From Novosphingobium sp. PP1Y (GTDB lineage: Bacteria; Pseudomonadota; Alphaproteobacteria; Sphingomonadales; Sphingomonadaceae), in NCBI RefSeq assembly GCF_000253255.1, contig NC_015580.1, positions 527,001 through 591,000 of the forward strand: a stretch of DNA of 64,000 nt, written 5' to 3'. Made by a program: the position numbers and the translations under genes. The notes beneath the pieces were generated by a model. That model was not told the DNA's origin. It saw only the letters and a list, made by a program, of their open reading frames with translations, and did not search any database. Positions within the stretch are counted from its first letter, which is position 1, and each line of letters begins with the position of its first letter. Below are positions 52,493-60,713 of this stretch, in pieces.

Positions 52493-53746
52493 ATGGACCA
52501 GCAAACGCTCAAGACCGCCCCGGGGACCGATGGTGCCCTGCTGACTGCCGACGACGTTCGTGCGGCGGCGGCGCGAATTTCGGGCAAGGTCGTGCGCACG
52601 CCGACGCAGCACTCCAATACGCTGAGTGCGATCACCGGTGCCGACGTCTGGCTCAAGTTCGAAAACCTGCAGTTCACCGCCGCCTACAAGGAGCGCGGAG
52701 CGCTCAATGCCCTGCTGCTGCTTTCGGAAGAACAGAAACAGCGCGGCGTCATCGCCGCTTCGGCGGGCAATCACGCGCAGGGGCTTTCCTACCACGGCAC
52801 CCGGCTGGGCGTGCCGGTAACGATCGTCATGCCCAACACCACTCCGCTGGTGAAGGTGATGCAGACCGAAAGCGTGGGCGGCAAGGTCGTGCTCGAAGGC
52901 GAAAGTTTCGACGAAGCCTATGCCCATGCGCGCAAGATGGAGGCCGAACTCGGCCTTACCTTCATCCATCCCTTCGACGATCCGCACGTCGCGGCCGGGC
53001 AGGGCACCGTCGCGCTCGAAATGCTCGAGGACGTGCCCGAGATCGATACGCTGGTGCTGCCGATCGGCGGCGGCGGCCTGGCATCGGGCATGGGCACGGT
53101 GGCGCGCGCCATCAAGCCGGGCATCGGCCTGATCGGCGTCGAGGCGCAGCTCTACCCCTCGATGTACAACCTGCTCAAGGGCACCAACCTGCCGGTCGGC
53201 GGCGATACGCTGGCCGAGGGCATCGCGGTGTTCGAGCCGGGCAAGTTCACTTCCAAGGTGCTGCGCGGCCTGCTCGACGAGTTCCTGCTGGTCAGCGAAT
53301 CGCGCATCGAAAGCTCGCTGGCGCTCCTGCTGCAGATCGAAAAGACCCTGGTGGAGGGCGCGGGAGCGACCGGCCTGGGCGCAGTCATGGCCAACCGCGA
53401 GCTGTTTGCCGGCAAGAAGGTCGGCATCGTGCTGTCGGGCGGCAATATCGACACGCGCCTGCTTGCCAACGTGCTGCTGCGCGACCTTGCCCGCTCGGGC
53501 CGGCTCGCGCGCCTGAAGATCGGCCTGCAGGACCGTGCCGGTGCGCTCTACAAGGTCGCCAAGGTGTTCCACGAGCACAATGTGAACATCGTCGAGGTGC
53601 TGCATCACCGCATTTTCACCAACCTGCCCGCCAAGGGACTGCTGACCGAGATCGAGTGCGAGGCGCGCGACCGCGAGCAGCTCGAGACGCTCGTCTCCGC
53701 CCTGCGTTCGGCGGGGTACGAAGTGCGCCAGGTCGAGACCGACTGA
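52493..53746 (+). CDS. ilvA: Threonine ammonia-lyase with ACT domain
   Basis: A 417-residue PLP enzyme deaminating threonine to 2-oxobutyrate. The PLP lysine is in FTAAYKERGALNAL, the PLP phosphate loop is GGGGLASGMG, and SAGNHAQGLSYHG is the family's SAGNHAQG. A C-terminal ACT-like regulatory domain occupies about 335-417 (IGLQDRAGALYKVAKVF). The length fits the ~400-residue form with a single ACT domain rather than the 500-residue enteric IlvA. Confidence 0.93.
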   Translation: MDQQTLKTAPGTDGALLTADDVRAAAARISGKVVRTPTQHSNTLSAITGADVWLKFENLQFTAAYKERGALNALLLLSEEQKQRGVIAASAGNHAQGLSYHGTRLGVPVTIVMPNTTPLVKVMQTESVGGKVVLEGESFDEAYAHARKMEAELGLTFIHPFDDPHVAAGQGTVALEMLEDVPEIDTLVLPIGGGGLASGMGTVARAIKPGIGLIGVEAQLYPSMYNLLKGTNLPVGGDTLAEGIAVFEPGKFTSKVLRGLLDEFLLVSESRIESSLALLLQIEKTLVEGAGATGLGAVMANRELFAGKKVGIVLSGGNIDTRLLANVLLRDLARSGRLARLKIGLQDRAGALYKVAKVFHEHNVNIVEVLHHRIFTNLPAKGLLTEIECEARDREQLETLVSALRSAGYEVRQVETD

Positions 53747-53842
53747 CGAACTGCCCTGGTCCGGCTTCGTCCGGATAGGCTGCACGAGGCTGAAACTGGC
53801 CGGCCCTTGAAACCCGGACGCGTTGCCGCGCGTTGCTGGGGC

Positions 53843-54628
53843 ATGGCACTCGATTATCTCGACTTCACCGGCGATTGCGTGGTCGTGACCGGCGGCAGTT
53901 CGGGGATCGGCAAGTCCTGCGCGATGGCGCTGGCCGGACGCGGGCTGGCGGTCGCGATCACGCACTTTCATGCACCGGAGGAGGCTGACGAAGTCATCGG
54001 CCGGATCCACGCCAACGGCGGGCGGGCTATCGCCTGCGATACCGATGTCGGTAACGAGCAAGACGTCGAGGCACTTTTCGCAGCTGCCGAATCCGCCTTC
54101 GGTCCGGTCCGCCTGCTGGTGAACAGTGCAGGCCGCAACATGAGCGGGACGGCGGTGCAGGACATGACGCTGGAGCATTTCGATGCCGTCATGCGTGCCG
54201 ACCTCTACGGTCCGTTCCTGAGCTGTCGCCGTTTCGTCCGCGGCCTCGAGGGGCAGGGCGGGGGCCGGATCGTCAATGTCTCATCCATTCACGAATCGGC
54301 GCCGCGGGCCGGGGCCGTCGACTACGACAGCGCCAAGGGCGGGCTGGCCCAGTTGACTGCGACGCTCGCGCTGGAGCTGGCGCCGCGCGCAATCGCGGTC
54401 AACGGCGTGGCGCCGGGCATGATCCTGACGCCGATGAACCAGGCCGCGCTGGACGATCCGCAGGTGCGGGCGCGCAAGGCCGACGCGATTCCCTGGGGCC
54501 GGGCGGGTCGTCCGGAGGAAGTCGCCGAGCTTGTCGGCTACCTGCTTTCCGACCGAGCCGATTATATTACCGGGGCTACGGTCAGGATTGACGGGGGACT
54601 TTCGCTCAAGGTGGCGCAAGATGCCTGA
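53843..54628 (+). CDS. SDR family oxidoreductase (FabG / glucose 1-dehydrogenase-like)
   Basis: A 261-residue classical SDR: VVTGGSSGIGKSCAMALAG, NSAGRNMSG, catalytic Ser and Tyr-x3-Lys (NVSSIHES...YDSAKGGL), and the tail ITGATVRIDGGLSL. The ATG at 53843 is favoured over 53807. It resembles glucose 1-dehydrogenases, but no context supports a substrate. Confidence 0.86.
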   Translation: MALDYLDFTGDCVVVTGGSSGIGKSCAMALAGRGLAVAITHFHAPEEADEVIGRIHANGGRAIACDTDVGNEQDVEALFAAAESAFGPVRLLVNSAGRNMSGTAVQDMTLEHFDAVMRADLYGPFLSCRRFVRGLEGQGGGRIVNVSSIHESAPRAGAVDYDSAKGGLAQLTATLALELAPRAIAVNGVAPGMILTPMNQAALDDPQVRARKADAIPWGRAGRPEEVAELVGYLLSDRADYITGATVRIDGGLSLKVAQDA

Positions 54629-54676
54629 TCGGGAATGGACTAGTCTTGGAAGTGCTAAGGTTTTGATTCACTTACG

Positions 54677-54775
54677 CCCCGAACCGGGACAAGTTGAAAT
54701 GGCCAGGGGTACTCCGGGGCGAAACCTCCGGTTCGAGGGCAGTTTTGTAGTTAAAAGACTTTCAACTAACTGCCC
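54677..54775 (+). other. Structured leader upstream of the aminoacyl-transferase gene
   Basis: CGAACCGG (54680-54687) pairs perfectly with CCGGTTCG (54728-54735), and GGGCAGT (54737-54743) with TAGTT (54748) pairs with AACTA-ACTGCCC (54764-54775). The region is AT-richer than the genes beside it and contains no plausible ORF. It could be a structured 5' leader or a small RNA. Confidence 0.45.
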
Positions 54776-54843
54776 GCGCATGCATATTCGCTCTGCAACT
54801 GAAAGGCCTATGGTCGCAAACAAGTAAAGGAAGAGGCGCCTCC

Positions 54844-55683
54844 GTGACGGCTCCCGTTCGATTTCCGAGGTTCTTTGTAACGAGCCCTGCGCCGTGCCCC
54901 TATCTGCCTGGGCGCAGCGAACGCAAGGTGTTCACGGAACTCAAGGGGCCACACGCGGACTCCCTGAACGATGCGCTCAGCCGCATCGGCTTCCGCCGCA
55001 GCCAGACCGTCGCCTATCGCCCGTCCTGCCTTGACTGCAATGCCTGCGTCTCGGTGCGTGTCGTCGCGAGCGAGTTCACGCCATCGGGAACCCAGAAGCG
55101 CATGATGAAGCGCAACGGAGACCTGATCGCCACCGTATGTCGTCCCTGGTCGACCGGTGAGCAGTTCCAGCTCCTGCAGAAGTACCTTAGCGCGCGCCAT
55201 CCCGAAGGCGGGATGACCTCGATGGACGAGGTCGATTTCGCCGACATGGTCGAGCACACGCCAGTCACCAGCTTCGTCATCGAATATCGCGAACCCTCGG
55301 CCGATGGCGTGACTCCGGGTCGCCTTGTCGGCGCATGCCTTACAGATCGTCAGTGCGACGGCTTGTCGATGATCTACAGCTTCTACGACCCCGAGCACGA
55401 ATCGCGGGCAGGGCTGGGCAACTACATCATCCTCGACCATATCCATAAGGCGCAGGAAATGGGCCTGCCCTACGTCTACCTCGGCTACTGGGTCGAAGGC
55501 TCGCCGCGCATGCAGTACAAGGTGCGTTACCGGCCGATGGAACGCCTTGGCCGTTCGGGCTGGGAACGGTTTTCGCCCGAAGAGCAGGACAAGCTGATCG
55601 CTGCCGTCGTCAAGAACCCGGATGGACATGGCAAGGCCGGTGCCGGTGGGCGCAAGGACGGCGTACCCTCCATCGCCAACTGA
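54844..55683 (+). CDS. bpt: Aspartate/glutamate leucyltransferase / arginyltransferase (Bpt/Ate family)
   Basis: A 279-residue transferase that adds leucine (Bpt) or arginine (Ate) to N-terminal Asp/Glu for N-degron proteolysis by ClpAP. The N-terminal Cys cluster C-P-Y-L, CLDCNACV and later RPMERLGRSGW are family features, and YLGYWVEGSPRMQYK is the conserved acyl-transfer region. The start is a GTG at 54844 preceded by AAGGAAGAGG. Clp genes are not in the window. Confidence 0.92.
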   Translation: MTAPVRFPRFFVTSPAPCPYLPGRSERKVFTELKGPHADSLNDALSRIGFRRSQTVAYRPSCLDCNACVSVRVVASEFTPSGTQKRMMKRNGDLIATVCRPWSTGEQFQLLQKYLSARHPEGGMTSMDEVDFADMVEHTPVTSFVIEYREPSADGVTPGRLVGACLTDRQCDGLSMIYSFYDPEHESRAGLGNYIILDHIHKAQEMGLPYVYLGYWVEGSPRMQYKVRYRPMERLGRSGWERFSPEEQDKLIAAVVKNPDGHGKAGAGGRKDGVPSIAN

Positions 55684-55707
55684 CGATCCGGCGCGACGCG
55701 CATTCGG

Positions 55708-56292
55708 TCAGGCGCGGTAGAGCGCTGCTTCTTCCGCGCGTCGATTCTTGAGGCCGGATAGCGGCTTGCCGTCGTTGTAGATCCACTTCGCGAATTCCAG
55801 AGCCGCCTCGGCAAAGCGCCTCTCGCGGTGCAGGCGGGTGAGCGTGGCCTTGCGGATGGCGCCCGTGTTGTAGTGGAACGAGACGAGGGCATCGAACTGC
55901 CGCTGCGTCGTCGCCACATCGCCTACCGCATCGCGGACCTCGTTGACGTAGCGCGCGATGTCCCTGTCGAAGCGGGCGTCGCATTGCGCCTGCGTCCAGA
56001 TCAGACCCTTGCCTATGTCCGCTCCGGTTGAACCCCAACCGATCGTCCAGGGCTCACCCGTGGCACTGCCGGGATCGGGATAGGCTTCGAAGCGGCCGTC
56101 CGACCGGCGCCTGGCACAGCCTTCCCACTTGCGGATCAGGGCGCGACCTGCCTCGCCGAGGGCAAGATCGGCAGGGACGGGGCTGTCGTTGTCGGCGCGG
56201 TCGATGGCTGCGTCGAGCAACGCAATGTCGGATGGCCGGAAGCCGCGGCCGAGCAATTGGCGCACGGCATCGAAAATCGGTTTGCGATTCAT
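55708..56292 (-). CDS. Phage-type lysozyme (glycoside hydrolase 24)
   Basis: A 194-residue protein. The T4-lysozyme-like triad is seen: Glu in IRKWEGCARR, then Asp and Thr in YPDPGSATGEPWTIGWG; QFDALVSFHYNTGAI is the GH24 C-terminal signature. About 60 N-terminal residues precede the domain and lack a signal or SAR anchor. GGAGG stands ten bases before the ATG at 56292. No holin, spanin or phage structural gene is nearby, so this is a lone, perhaps domesticated, endolysin. Confidence 0.87.
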   Translation of the reverse strand: MNRKPIFDAVRQLLGRGFRPSDIALLDAAIDRADNDSPVPADLALGEAGRALIRKWEGCARRRSDGRFEAYPDPGSATGEPWTIGWGSTGADIGKGLIWTQAQCDARFDRDIARYVNEVRDAVGDVATTQRQFDALVSFHYNTGAIRKATLTRLHRERRFAEAALEFAKWIYNDGKPLSGLKNRRAEEAALYRA

Positions 56293-56388
56293 CTGGAAGG
56301 GACCTCCCCGGTTCGGTGCGGAAAGGCGATCCAAGTAAACCGCAAGCGGGTCTGTAGGAAAATGGTTTTTGGAACCCCGGCAGGCAAA

Positions 56389-56416
56389 GGCCCGCCGCAG
56401 CGAAGTGAAGCGGGCC
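56389..56416 (-). terminator. Possible terminator after the fasciclin gene
   Basis: GGCCCGC (56389-56395) pairs with GCGGGCC (56410-56416) across a 14-base loop; on the minus strand only TTTG follows, so it is weak. Confidence 0.4.
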
Positions 56417-56436
56417 TTCGTGACAGGTGCAGAGGA

Positions 56437-57003
56437 TCAGATCTTCTTGAGGATCCCGGTCAGCGGTATGGCGATGCTGGAGCCGCCGGCGAGCGCTTCG
56501 CCGTCGAACGTCGCTTCCGATCCGTCCGGCGCGGAGACCGAGATCGAATCGCCCTTGCGGGTGAAGATCAGCTCTTCCCCGCTCACCGTGGGCATCGAGA
56601 CTTCGCCATCCTTGCTGGCGTCGATCGCCGCGGAAATGTCCTGCGGGGTCAGGTAGCCGGGGATCAGGTGATCCTTGAGCAAGGCCGCAAGCGCTGCATG
56701 GTCTTCGCTGCCCGTCAGCTCCTTGGCCGAATCGCCCAGGGCCGCAAAGGCGGCATCCTCGGGCGCAAGCAGCGTATAGCTGCCCTTTCCTTCAAAAATG
56801 CCGCTGATGCCGGTTTCCTTGATGGCTTCCGCCACAGTCTGCAGGCCATCCGCATCGTCGAGCAGGGCAGGCAGCGATTCGGTTTCGGGCGTGGCAAGCT
56901 CGGCGGCTCCGGTGCCGGTGTCCTCCGGCGTTCCGCCCGAGCAGGCGGCGGTGGCAAGGCTGGCGCCGCCAAGCAGCGCAATGGCGAGGTGTTTGATCCG
57001 CAT
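56437..57003 (-). CDS. Fasciclin (FAS1) domain lipoprotein
   Basis: A 188-residue lipoprotein: signal ending in T-A-A-C (about Cys20), a Thr/Glu-rich linker, and one FAS1 domain with GSYTLLAPEDAAFAAL and LLKDHLIPGYLTP. FAS1 domains mediate adhesion or ligand binding at the cell surface. The C-terminal part is shortened compared with typical 130-residue FAS1 domains but has the final IPLTGILKKI strand. It is 17 bases from the repeat protein gene upstream and may share its transcript. Confidence 0.85.
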   Translation of the reverse strand: MRIKHLAIALLGGASLATAACSGGTPEDTGTGAAELATPETESLPALLDDADGLQTVAEAIKETGISGIFEGKGSYTLLAPEDAAFAALGDSAKELTGSEDHAALAALLKDHLIPGYLTPQDISAAIDASKDGEVSMPTVSGEELIFTRKGDSISVSAPDGSEATFDGEALAGGSSIAIPLTGILKKI

Positions 57004-57020
57004 CCTGGTTTCCCTCCCGA

Positions 57021-58172
57021 TCAGACAAGCAGTTCGATGGCGGCCTGCACAAGCCGCGTAGTGGGATCGATCTGATAGACGTAGCCGTCGCTATAGCGAT
57101 ACATTGCCTCCGGTCCGTCGTAGTACTGGTCGCGATAGTCGTAAGGCACGTTGTAGACATCGTAGCCCATCGGCATCGGCTGGCCGATCCGGATGTCGTT
57201 GCCGGTCAGCAGCGCCGCAACCGAGCGGATCGAGGACGTATCCGGATCGACGCGGTAGATCGTGTCGTCGTAGTAGCGATAGCCGCTGTCGGGGCCGAGA
57301 TCGTAGTAGCTGTCGTAGTATGACGGCAGCGTCACCGGCTGATAGGCGGAGGGCCAGGTCTGGCCGATACCCAGCGCGCCGCCCAGCAGCGGAATGTAGC
57401 TCAGGATGCTGTCGCCAGCGCCCAGGCGCAGCATGTAGCCGTCGGCATAGCGGTAGCGATAGGACCGGTCGTAGTCGCTGAAGTACCAGGCCGGATCGAC
57501 CCAGCTGACGTCGCGCGGTCTGGCGAGGCCGGGAGGGGTGCAACCGTTGTATTTCTTGGCGAGGCCCGGCGGGCAACCGTCGTAGGCATGGCGACGCTCG
57601 AGCGAGGCCCAGTCGAAAATGCGGCGATCGGTGATCACGTGGACCCGGTCGTTGGTGGGAACGATGAATTTCTTGCCGCCATGACCCTTGTAGCTGACGC
57701 GTTTGACGTCCTTGCGCTGTGGCGGACGCGGGCCGGCAGCAACGGCCTTGGCGCCCTTGTTGCCGGGATGGTCGTCGTCGGCCTTCCTGTCGACTTTGCG
57801 CTCGGCCATGTGCTGGGCCCCGTTCCCGGCCTGCTGGTGCTTTTCCGCCTTGGCCGGGGCGTCGCGGACCGGCGAGCGCATGGTCGGATGCGAAGCCTGC
57901 ATTGCCGCTCTGTCCTGCTTTGCCTGGATATGGGCATTACCGCCAGATTGCGGCTTGTCGGGCTTGTTGTCGGGCCTTGATGCGGGCGGGCCCTTGTGGT
58001 CATTCTGCGGCCCCTTGGCATTGCCCTGCACGGTTTCCCTGCCGCCGCCCTGGGCCTTGCCGTGGCCGCTACCGTGATCGCTGCCATGGTCGTTGCCGCC
58101 GGGCGCGGCGGAAGCGGCCCCGGCGATCAGGGCCAGGCTTGCCACGCTGCCGATGAAGATCCTTTGCATCAT
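57021..58172 (-). CDS. Exported His/Gly-rich protein with Y-R-Y-type internal repeats
   Basis: A 383-residue protein of unknown function. A signal peptide (IFIGSVASLALIAGAASA) is followed by a long low-complexity part rich in His, Gly, Lys and Asn. The C-terminal ~160 residues contain three related units: YRYRYADGYMLRL, YRYYDDTIYRVDP, and YRYSDGYVYQIDP, each followed by a short hydrophobic stretch. Two CPPGL/CTPPGLA segments lie between the two parts. AAGGAG six bases before the third possible ATG sets the start at 58172. It vaguely resembles RcnB-type periplasmic proteins; function not assigned. Confidence 0.75.
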   Translation of the reverse strand: MMQRIFIGSVASLALIAGAASAAPGGNDHGSDHGSGHGKAQGGGRETVQGNAKGPQNDHKGPPASRPDNKPDKPQSGGNAHIQAKQDRAAMQASHPTMRSPVRDAPAKAEKHQQAGNGAQHMAERKVDRKADDDHPGNKGAKAVAAGPRPPQRKDVKRVSYKGHGGKKFIVPTNDRVHVITDRRIFDWASLERRHAYDGCPPGLAKKYNGCTPPGLARPRDVSWVDPAWYFSDYDRSYRYRYADGYMLRLGAGDSILSYIPLLGGALGIGQTWPSAYQPVTLPSYYDSYYDLGPDSGYRYYDDTIYRVDPDTSSIRSVAALLTGNDIRIGQPMPMGYDVYNVPYDYRDQYYDGPEAMYRYSDGYVYQIDPTTRLVQAAIELLV

Positions 58173-58338
58173 TTGCATCTCCTTGGGTTGGCAGTTGCAA
58201 CGCGGATCGGCGACAGTTCGTTCCTTGGGGACTCTTCGCCGCCTCGGGCGAGCGACGGGGTGGACCGGCTGCGATTAATCGGCGCTGACTGCGGTGTGCA
58301 TTTGTCACCACAAGGGGGGAGCAGGAGCGCGCAAACGG

Positions 58339-58368
58339 AAAAGGGCGCCTGGATTGCTCCAGGCGCCC
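58339..58368 (-). terminator. Rho-independent terminator of glnA
   Basis: GGGCGCCTGGA (58343-58353), loop TTGC, TCCAGGCGCCC (58358-58368); on the minus strand TTTT follows at 58342-58339. It lies 42 bases after the glnA stop. Confidence 0.9.
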
Positions 58369-58410
58369 CACTCGGCGAACCGATTGTCCCTTCCGGAGAA
58401 GGGAGCGAAA

Positions 58411-59820
58411 TCAGGCGCTGTAGTACATGTCGAACTCGACGGCCGACGGCGTGGTTTCCCAGCGCAGAACTTCCGGCCACTTCAGTTCGAGGTAAGCTTC
58501 GATCTGGTCGGCAGTGAACACGCCGCCCTCGATGAGGAACTCGTGGTCAGCGGCCAGGGCCTCGAGAGCTTCACGCAGCGAACCGCAGACGGTCGGCACT
58601 TCGGCGAGTTCGGCCGGCGGCAGATCGTAGAGGTTCTTGTCCATGGCGTCGCCCGGATGGATCTTGTTCTTGATGCCATCGAGGCCGGCCATGAGCAGCG
58701 CGGCGTAGCACAGGTAGGGGTTGGCCATCGCGTCGGGGAAACGGAATTCCACGCGCTTCGCCTTGTCGCCCGCACCGTAGGGGATGCGGCACGAGGCCGA
58801 GCGGTTGCGCGCCGAGTAGGCGAGCAGGACCGGGGCTTCGTAGCCCGGCACCAGGCGCTTGTAGCTGTTGGTGGTCGGGTTGGTGAAGGCGTTGAGGGCC
58901 TTGGCGTGCTTGATGACGCCGCCGATGAAGTACAGGCAGGTATCCGACAGGCCGGCATAGCCGTTGCCGGCGAAGGTGTTCTTGCCTTCGTTCCAGACCG
59001 AGATGTGCGTGTGCATGCCCGATCCGTTGTCCTTCATGATCGGCTTGGGCATGAACGTGGCGGTCTTGCCATAGGCCTGGGCGACCATGTGCACGACGTA
59101 CTTGTAGATCTGCATGCGGTCGGCGGTGGTGACCAGCGTGCCGAAGGTCAGGCCGAGTTCGTGCTGCGCGGCGGCCACTTCGTGGTGGTGCTTGTCGCAG
59201 GGCAGGCCCATTTCGATCATGGTCGAGACCATCTCGGCGCGGATGTCGACAGCCGAGTCGACCGGAGCGACCGGGAAGTAGCCACCCTTGGCGCGCGGAC
59301 GGTGGGCAAGGTTGCCGGTGTCGTACGACTTGTCCGAGTTGCCGGGCAGTTCGATGTCGTCGAGCTTGAAGCCGTTGCCGTCGTAGCCGTCATAGAACTT
59401 CACGTCGTCGAACATGAAGAATTCGGCTTCGGGGCCGACGTAGACGGTGTCGCCGAAACCGGCAGCCTTGACGAAGGCTTCGGCGCGCTTGGCGGTCGAG
59501 CGCGGGTCACGTCCGTAGAGGTCGCCGGTCGAAGGCTCGACGATGTCGCAGAACAGGATCAGCATCGGGGTGGCCGAGAACGGATCGACATAGACGGCGT
59601 CGAGGTCGGGCTTGAGGATCATGTCCGACTCGTTGATGGCCTTCCAGCCCTCGATCGACGAACCGTCGAACATGAGGCCGTCTTCCAGTTCGTCCTCACC
59701 AAGAACCGAGGACACCATCGTCAGGTGCTGCCACTTGCCCTTGGGGTCGGTGAAGCGGAGGTCAACCCACTCGATTTCCTCGTCCTTGATTTGCTTGAGG
59801 ACGTCCTTTGCACTTGCCAT
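58411..59820 (-). CDS. glnA: Glutamine synthetase type I
   Basis: A 469-residue GSI. Visible are EIEWVDLRFTDPKG (beta-grasp domain), MFDGSSIEGW, the ATP-binding MPKPIMKDNGSGMHTHISVW, and the adenylylation Tyr in KNLYDLPPAE near residue 400. It is thus likely controlled by GlnE adenylylation as well as through PII. GGAG ten bases upstream supports the start. It forms a glnB-glnA operon with the PII gene, 139 bases upstream. Confidence 0.97.
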   Translation of the reverse strand: MASAKDVLKQIKDEEIEWVDLRFTDPKGKWQHLTMVSSVLGEDELEDGLMFDGSSIEGWKAINESDMILKPDLDAVYVDPFSATPMLILFCDIVEPSTGDLYGRDPRSTAKRAEAFVKAAGFGDTVYVGPEAEFFMFDDVKFYDGYDGNGFKLDDIELPGNSDKSYDTGNLAHRPRAKGGYFPVAPVDSAVDIRAEMVSTMIEMGLPCDKHHHEVAAAQHELGLTFGTLVTTADRMQIYKYVVHMVAQAYGKTATFMPKPIMKDNGSGMHTHISVWNEGKNTFAGNGYAGLSDTCLYFIGGVIKHAKALNAFTNPTTNSYKRLVPGYEAPVLLAYSARNRSASCRIPYGAGDKAKRVEFRFPDAMANPYLCYAALLMAGLDGIKNKIHPGDAMDKNLYDLPPAELAEVPTVCGSLREALEALAADHEFLIEGGVFTADQIEAYLELKWPEVLRWETTPSAVEFDMYYSA

Positions 59821-59894
59821 TTGCGTTGTTCTCCAGTCTTGCCCTGCCGCCGCGCGGCAGGGGATCAGGGGTTATTGGCACTCCAGGAATTTTA

Positions 59895-59939
59895 CCGGCC
59901 CCCCGTGCCGGATTGTTCCCCAGTCCGGCTCAAGCCGGA
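59895..59939. other. Two small hairpins in the glnB-glnA gap
   Basis: CCGGC (59895-59899) pairs with GCCGG (59907-59911), and TCCGGCT-ca-AGCCGGA folds at 59924-59939. On the minus strand no T-run follows, so they are probably processing or stability elements that allow different glnB and glnA message levels. Confidence 0.45.
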
Positions 59940-59959
59940 ATTTTGAGATGGCCCTCGGA

Positions 59960-60298
59960 TCAGAGGGCGTCGTCGTCCCGCTCGCCGGTACGGATGCGCA
60001 CAGCAGTCTCGACCGGGATGACGAAGATCTTGCCGTCGCCGATGCGCCCGGTCTGTGCGGCTTCGGCAATCGCCTCGACCACGCGGTCCGCCAGGGCGTC
60101 GGCAACAACGACCTCGAGTTTCACCTTGGGCAGAAAGTCCACGACATACTCGGCACCACGATAAAGCTCGGTATGCCCCTTCTGACGCCCGAAGCCCTTT
60201 GCTTCGGTGACGGTGATGCCCGAAACGCCCACTTCGTGAAGCGCTTCCTTCACTTCATCGAGCTTGAACGGCTTGATGATGGCTTCGATCTTTTTCAC
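59960..60298 (-). CDS. glnB: Nitrogen regulatory protein P-II
   Basis: A 112-residue PII protein. MKKIEAIIKPFKLDEVKEAL and GRQKGHTELYRGAEYVVDFLP are present, the latter carrying the uridylylated Tyr51 of the T-loop (YRGAEY). PII senses 2-oxoglutarate, ATP and glutamine and controls GlnE and NtrB. The start is GTG at 60298, which is unusual for glnB, and the Shine-Dalgarno is weak. Confidence 0.96.
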   Translation of the reverse strand: MKKIEAIIKPFKLDEVKEALHEVGVSGITVTEAKGFGRQKGHTELYRGAEYVVDFLPKVKLEVVVADALADRVVEAIAEAAQTGRIGDGKIFVIPVETAVRIRTGERDDDAL

Positions 60299-60382
60299 GC
60301 CTGTCTAGACCCCTGCACTTGATCCCGGATTTCCGAAGAGGTTTTCCGGTCCGGGAACCAGATGCCTCGCGCGCGACTCCCA

Positions 60383-60399
60383 TCAAGAATCGTGCCAAT
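60383..60399 (-). promoter_or_regulatory. Sigma-54-like promoter of glnB-glnA
   Basis: Minus strand TTGGCACG-ATTC-TTGAT matches the consensus YTGGCACG-N4-TTGCW except for A in place of the -12 C. Transcription would begin about 75 bases before the glnB start. glnBA operons of other alphaproteobacteria are RpoN/NtrC dependent. Confidence 0.5.
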
Positions 60400-60459
60400 A
60401 CGGTTGCCCACTAGGTAGGGCATGTGTGCAGTCGCGAAAAGACCGGAATCGCTCGATTT

Positions 60460-60476
60460 ACCCTATCGAATAGGGT
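60460..60476. promoter_or_regulatory. Palindrome ACCCTAT-cga-ATAGGGT upstream of glnB
   Basis: Perfect 7-bp arms around a 3-bp centre, about 60 bases upstream of the sigma-54-like promoter; operator-like, regulator unknown. Confidence 0.5.
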
Positions 60477-60495
60477 GTTTCGGCAATGTTCGACA

Positions 60496-60559
60496 GGCGC
60501 AGTGCACAACATCTGTTCAATATTCAGGCAAGCCCTGCCTCAAAATTGTGCAGTGCGCC
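60496..60559. other. 64-bp inverted-repeat element upstream of glnB
   Basis: GGCGCAGTGCACAA (60496-60509) is repeated in inverted form with one mismatch at 60546-60559. Inside lies a smaller hairpin, AGGCA-agccc-TGCCT (60526-60540). It may be an enhancer pair for an activator of the promoter at 60383 or a structured RNA at the end of the argC transcript. Confidence 0.5.
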
Positions 60560-60713
60560 CAAGAAGGCGTCGACACGAGGCGCGGTGGGTTGGATTCGGA
60601 AACCGGGTAAGGCAACGGGCAGCCGGTAGGGCTTGCCGGTCGTTCCCACCCCGGGAGCACTGTTTGGCGGGGCAATCGGCGCTGCAACGGCACCGGTGCG
60701 CAAGGCCGGCTCG

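Larger units (their letters stand above)
60299..60713. other. Regulatory intergenic region between argC and glnB
   Basis: 415 bases without a supportable ORF. It contains a sigma-54-like promoter (60383-60399), a 17-bp palindrome (60460-60476), and a 64-bp inverted-repeat element (60496-60559). The last 150 bases before argC show nothing definite. Confidence 0.6.

Noticed and set aside
54725..54742. CCGGTTCGAGGG as a tRNA T-arm
   Set aside because: No acceptor, D or anticodon arm can be drawn around it, and the bases pair better with CGAACCGG 40 bases upstream.
60422..60610. Small ORF (62 codons) upstream of glnB
   Set aside because: It crosses the palindrome and inverted repeats, lacks a Shine-Dalgarno and shows no domain.
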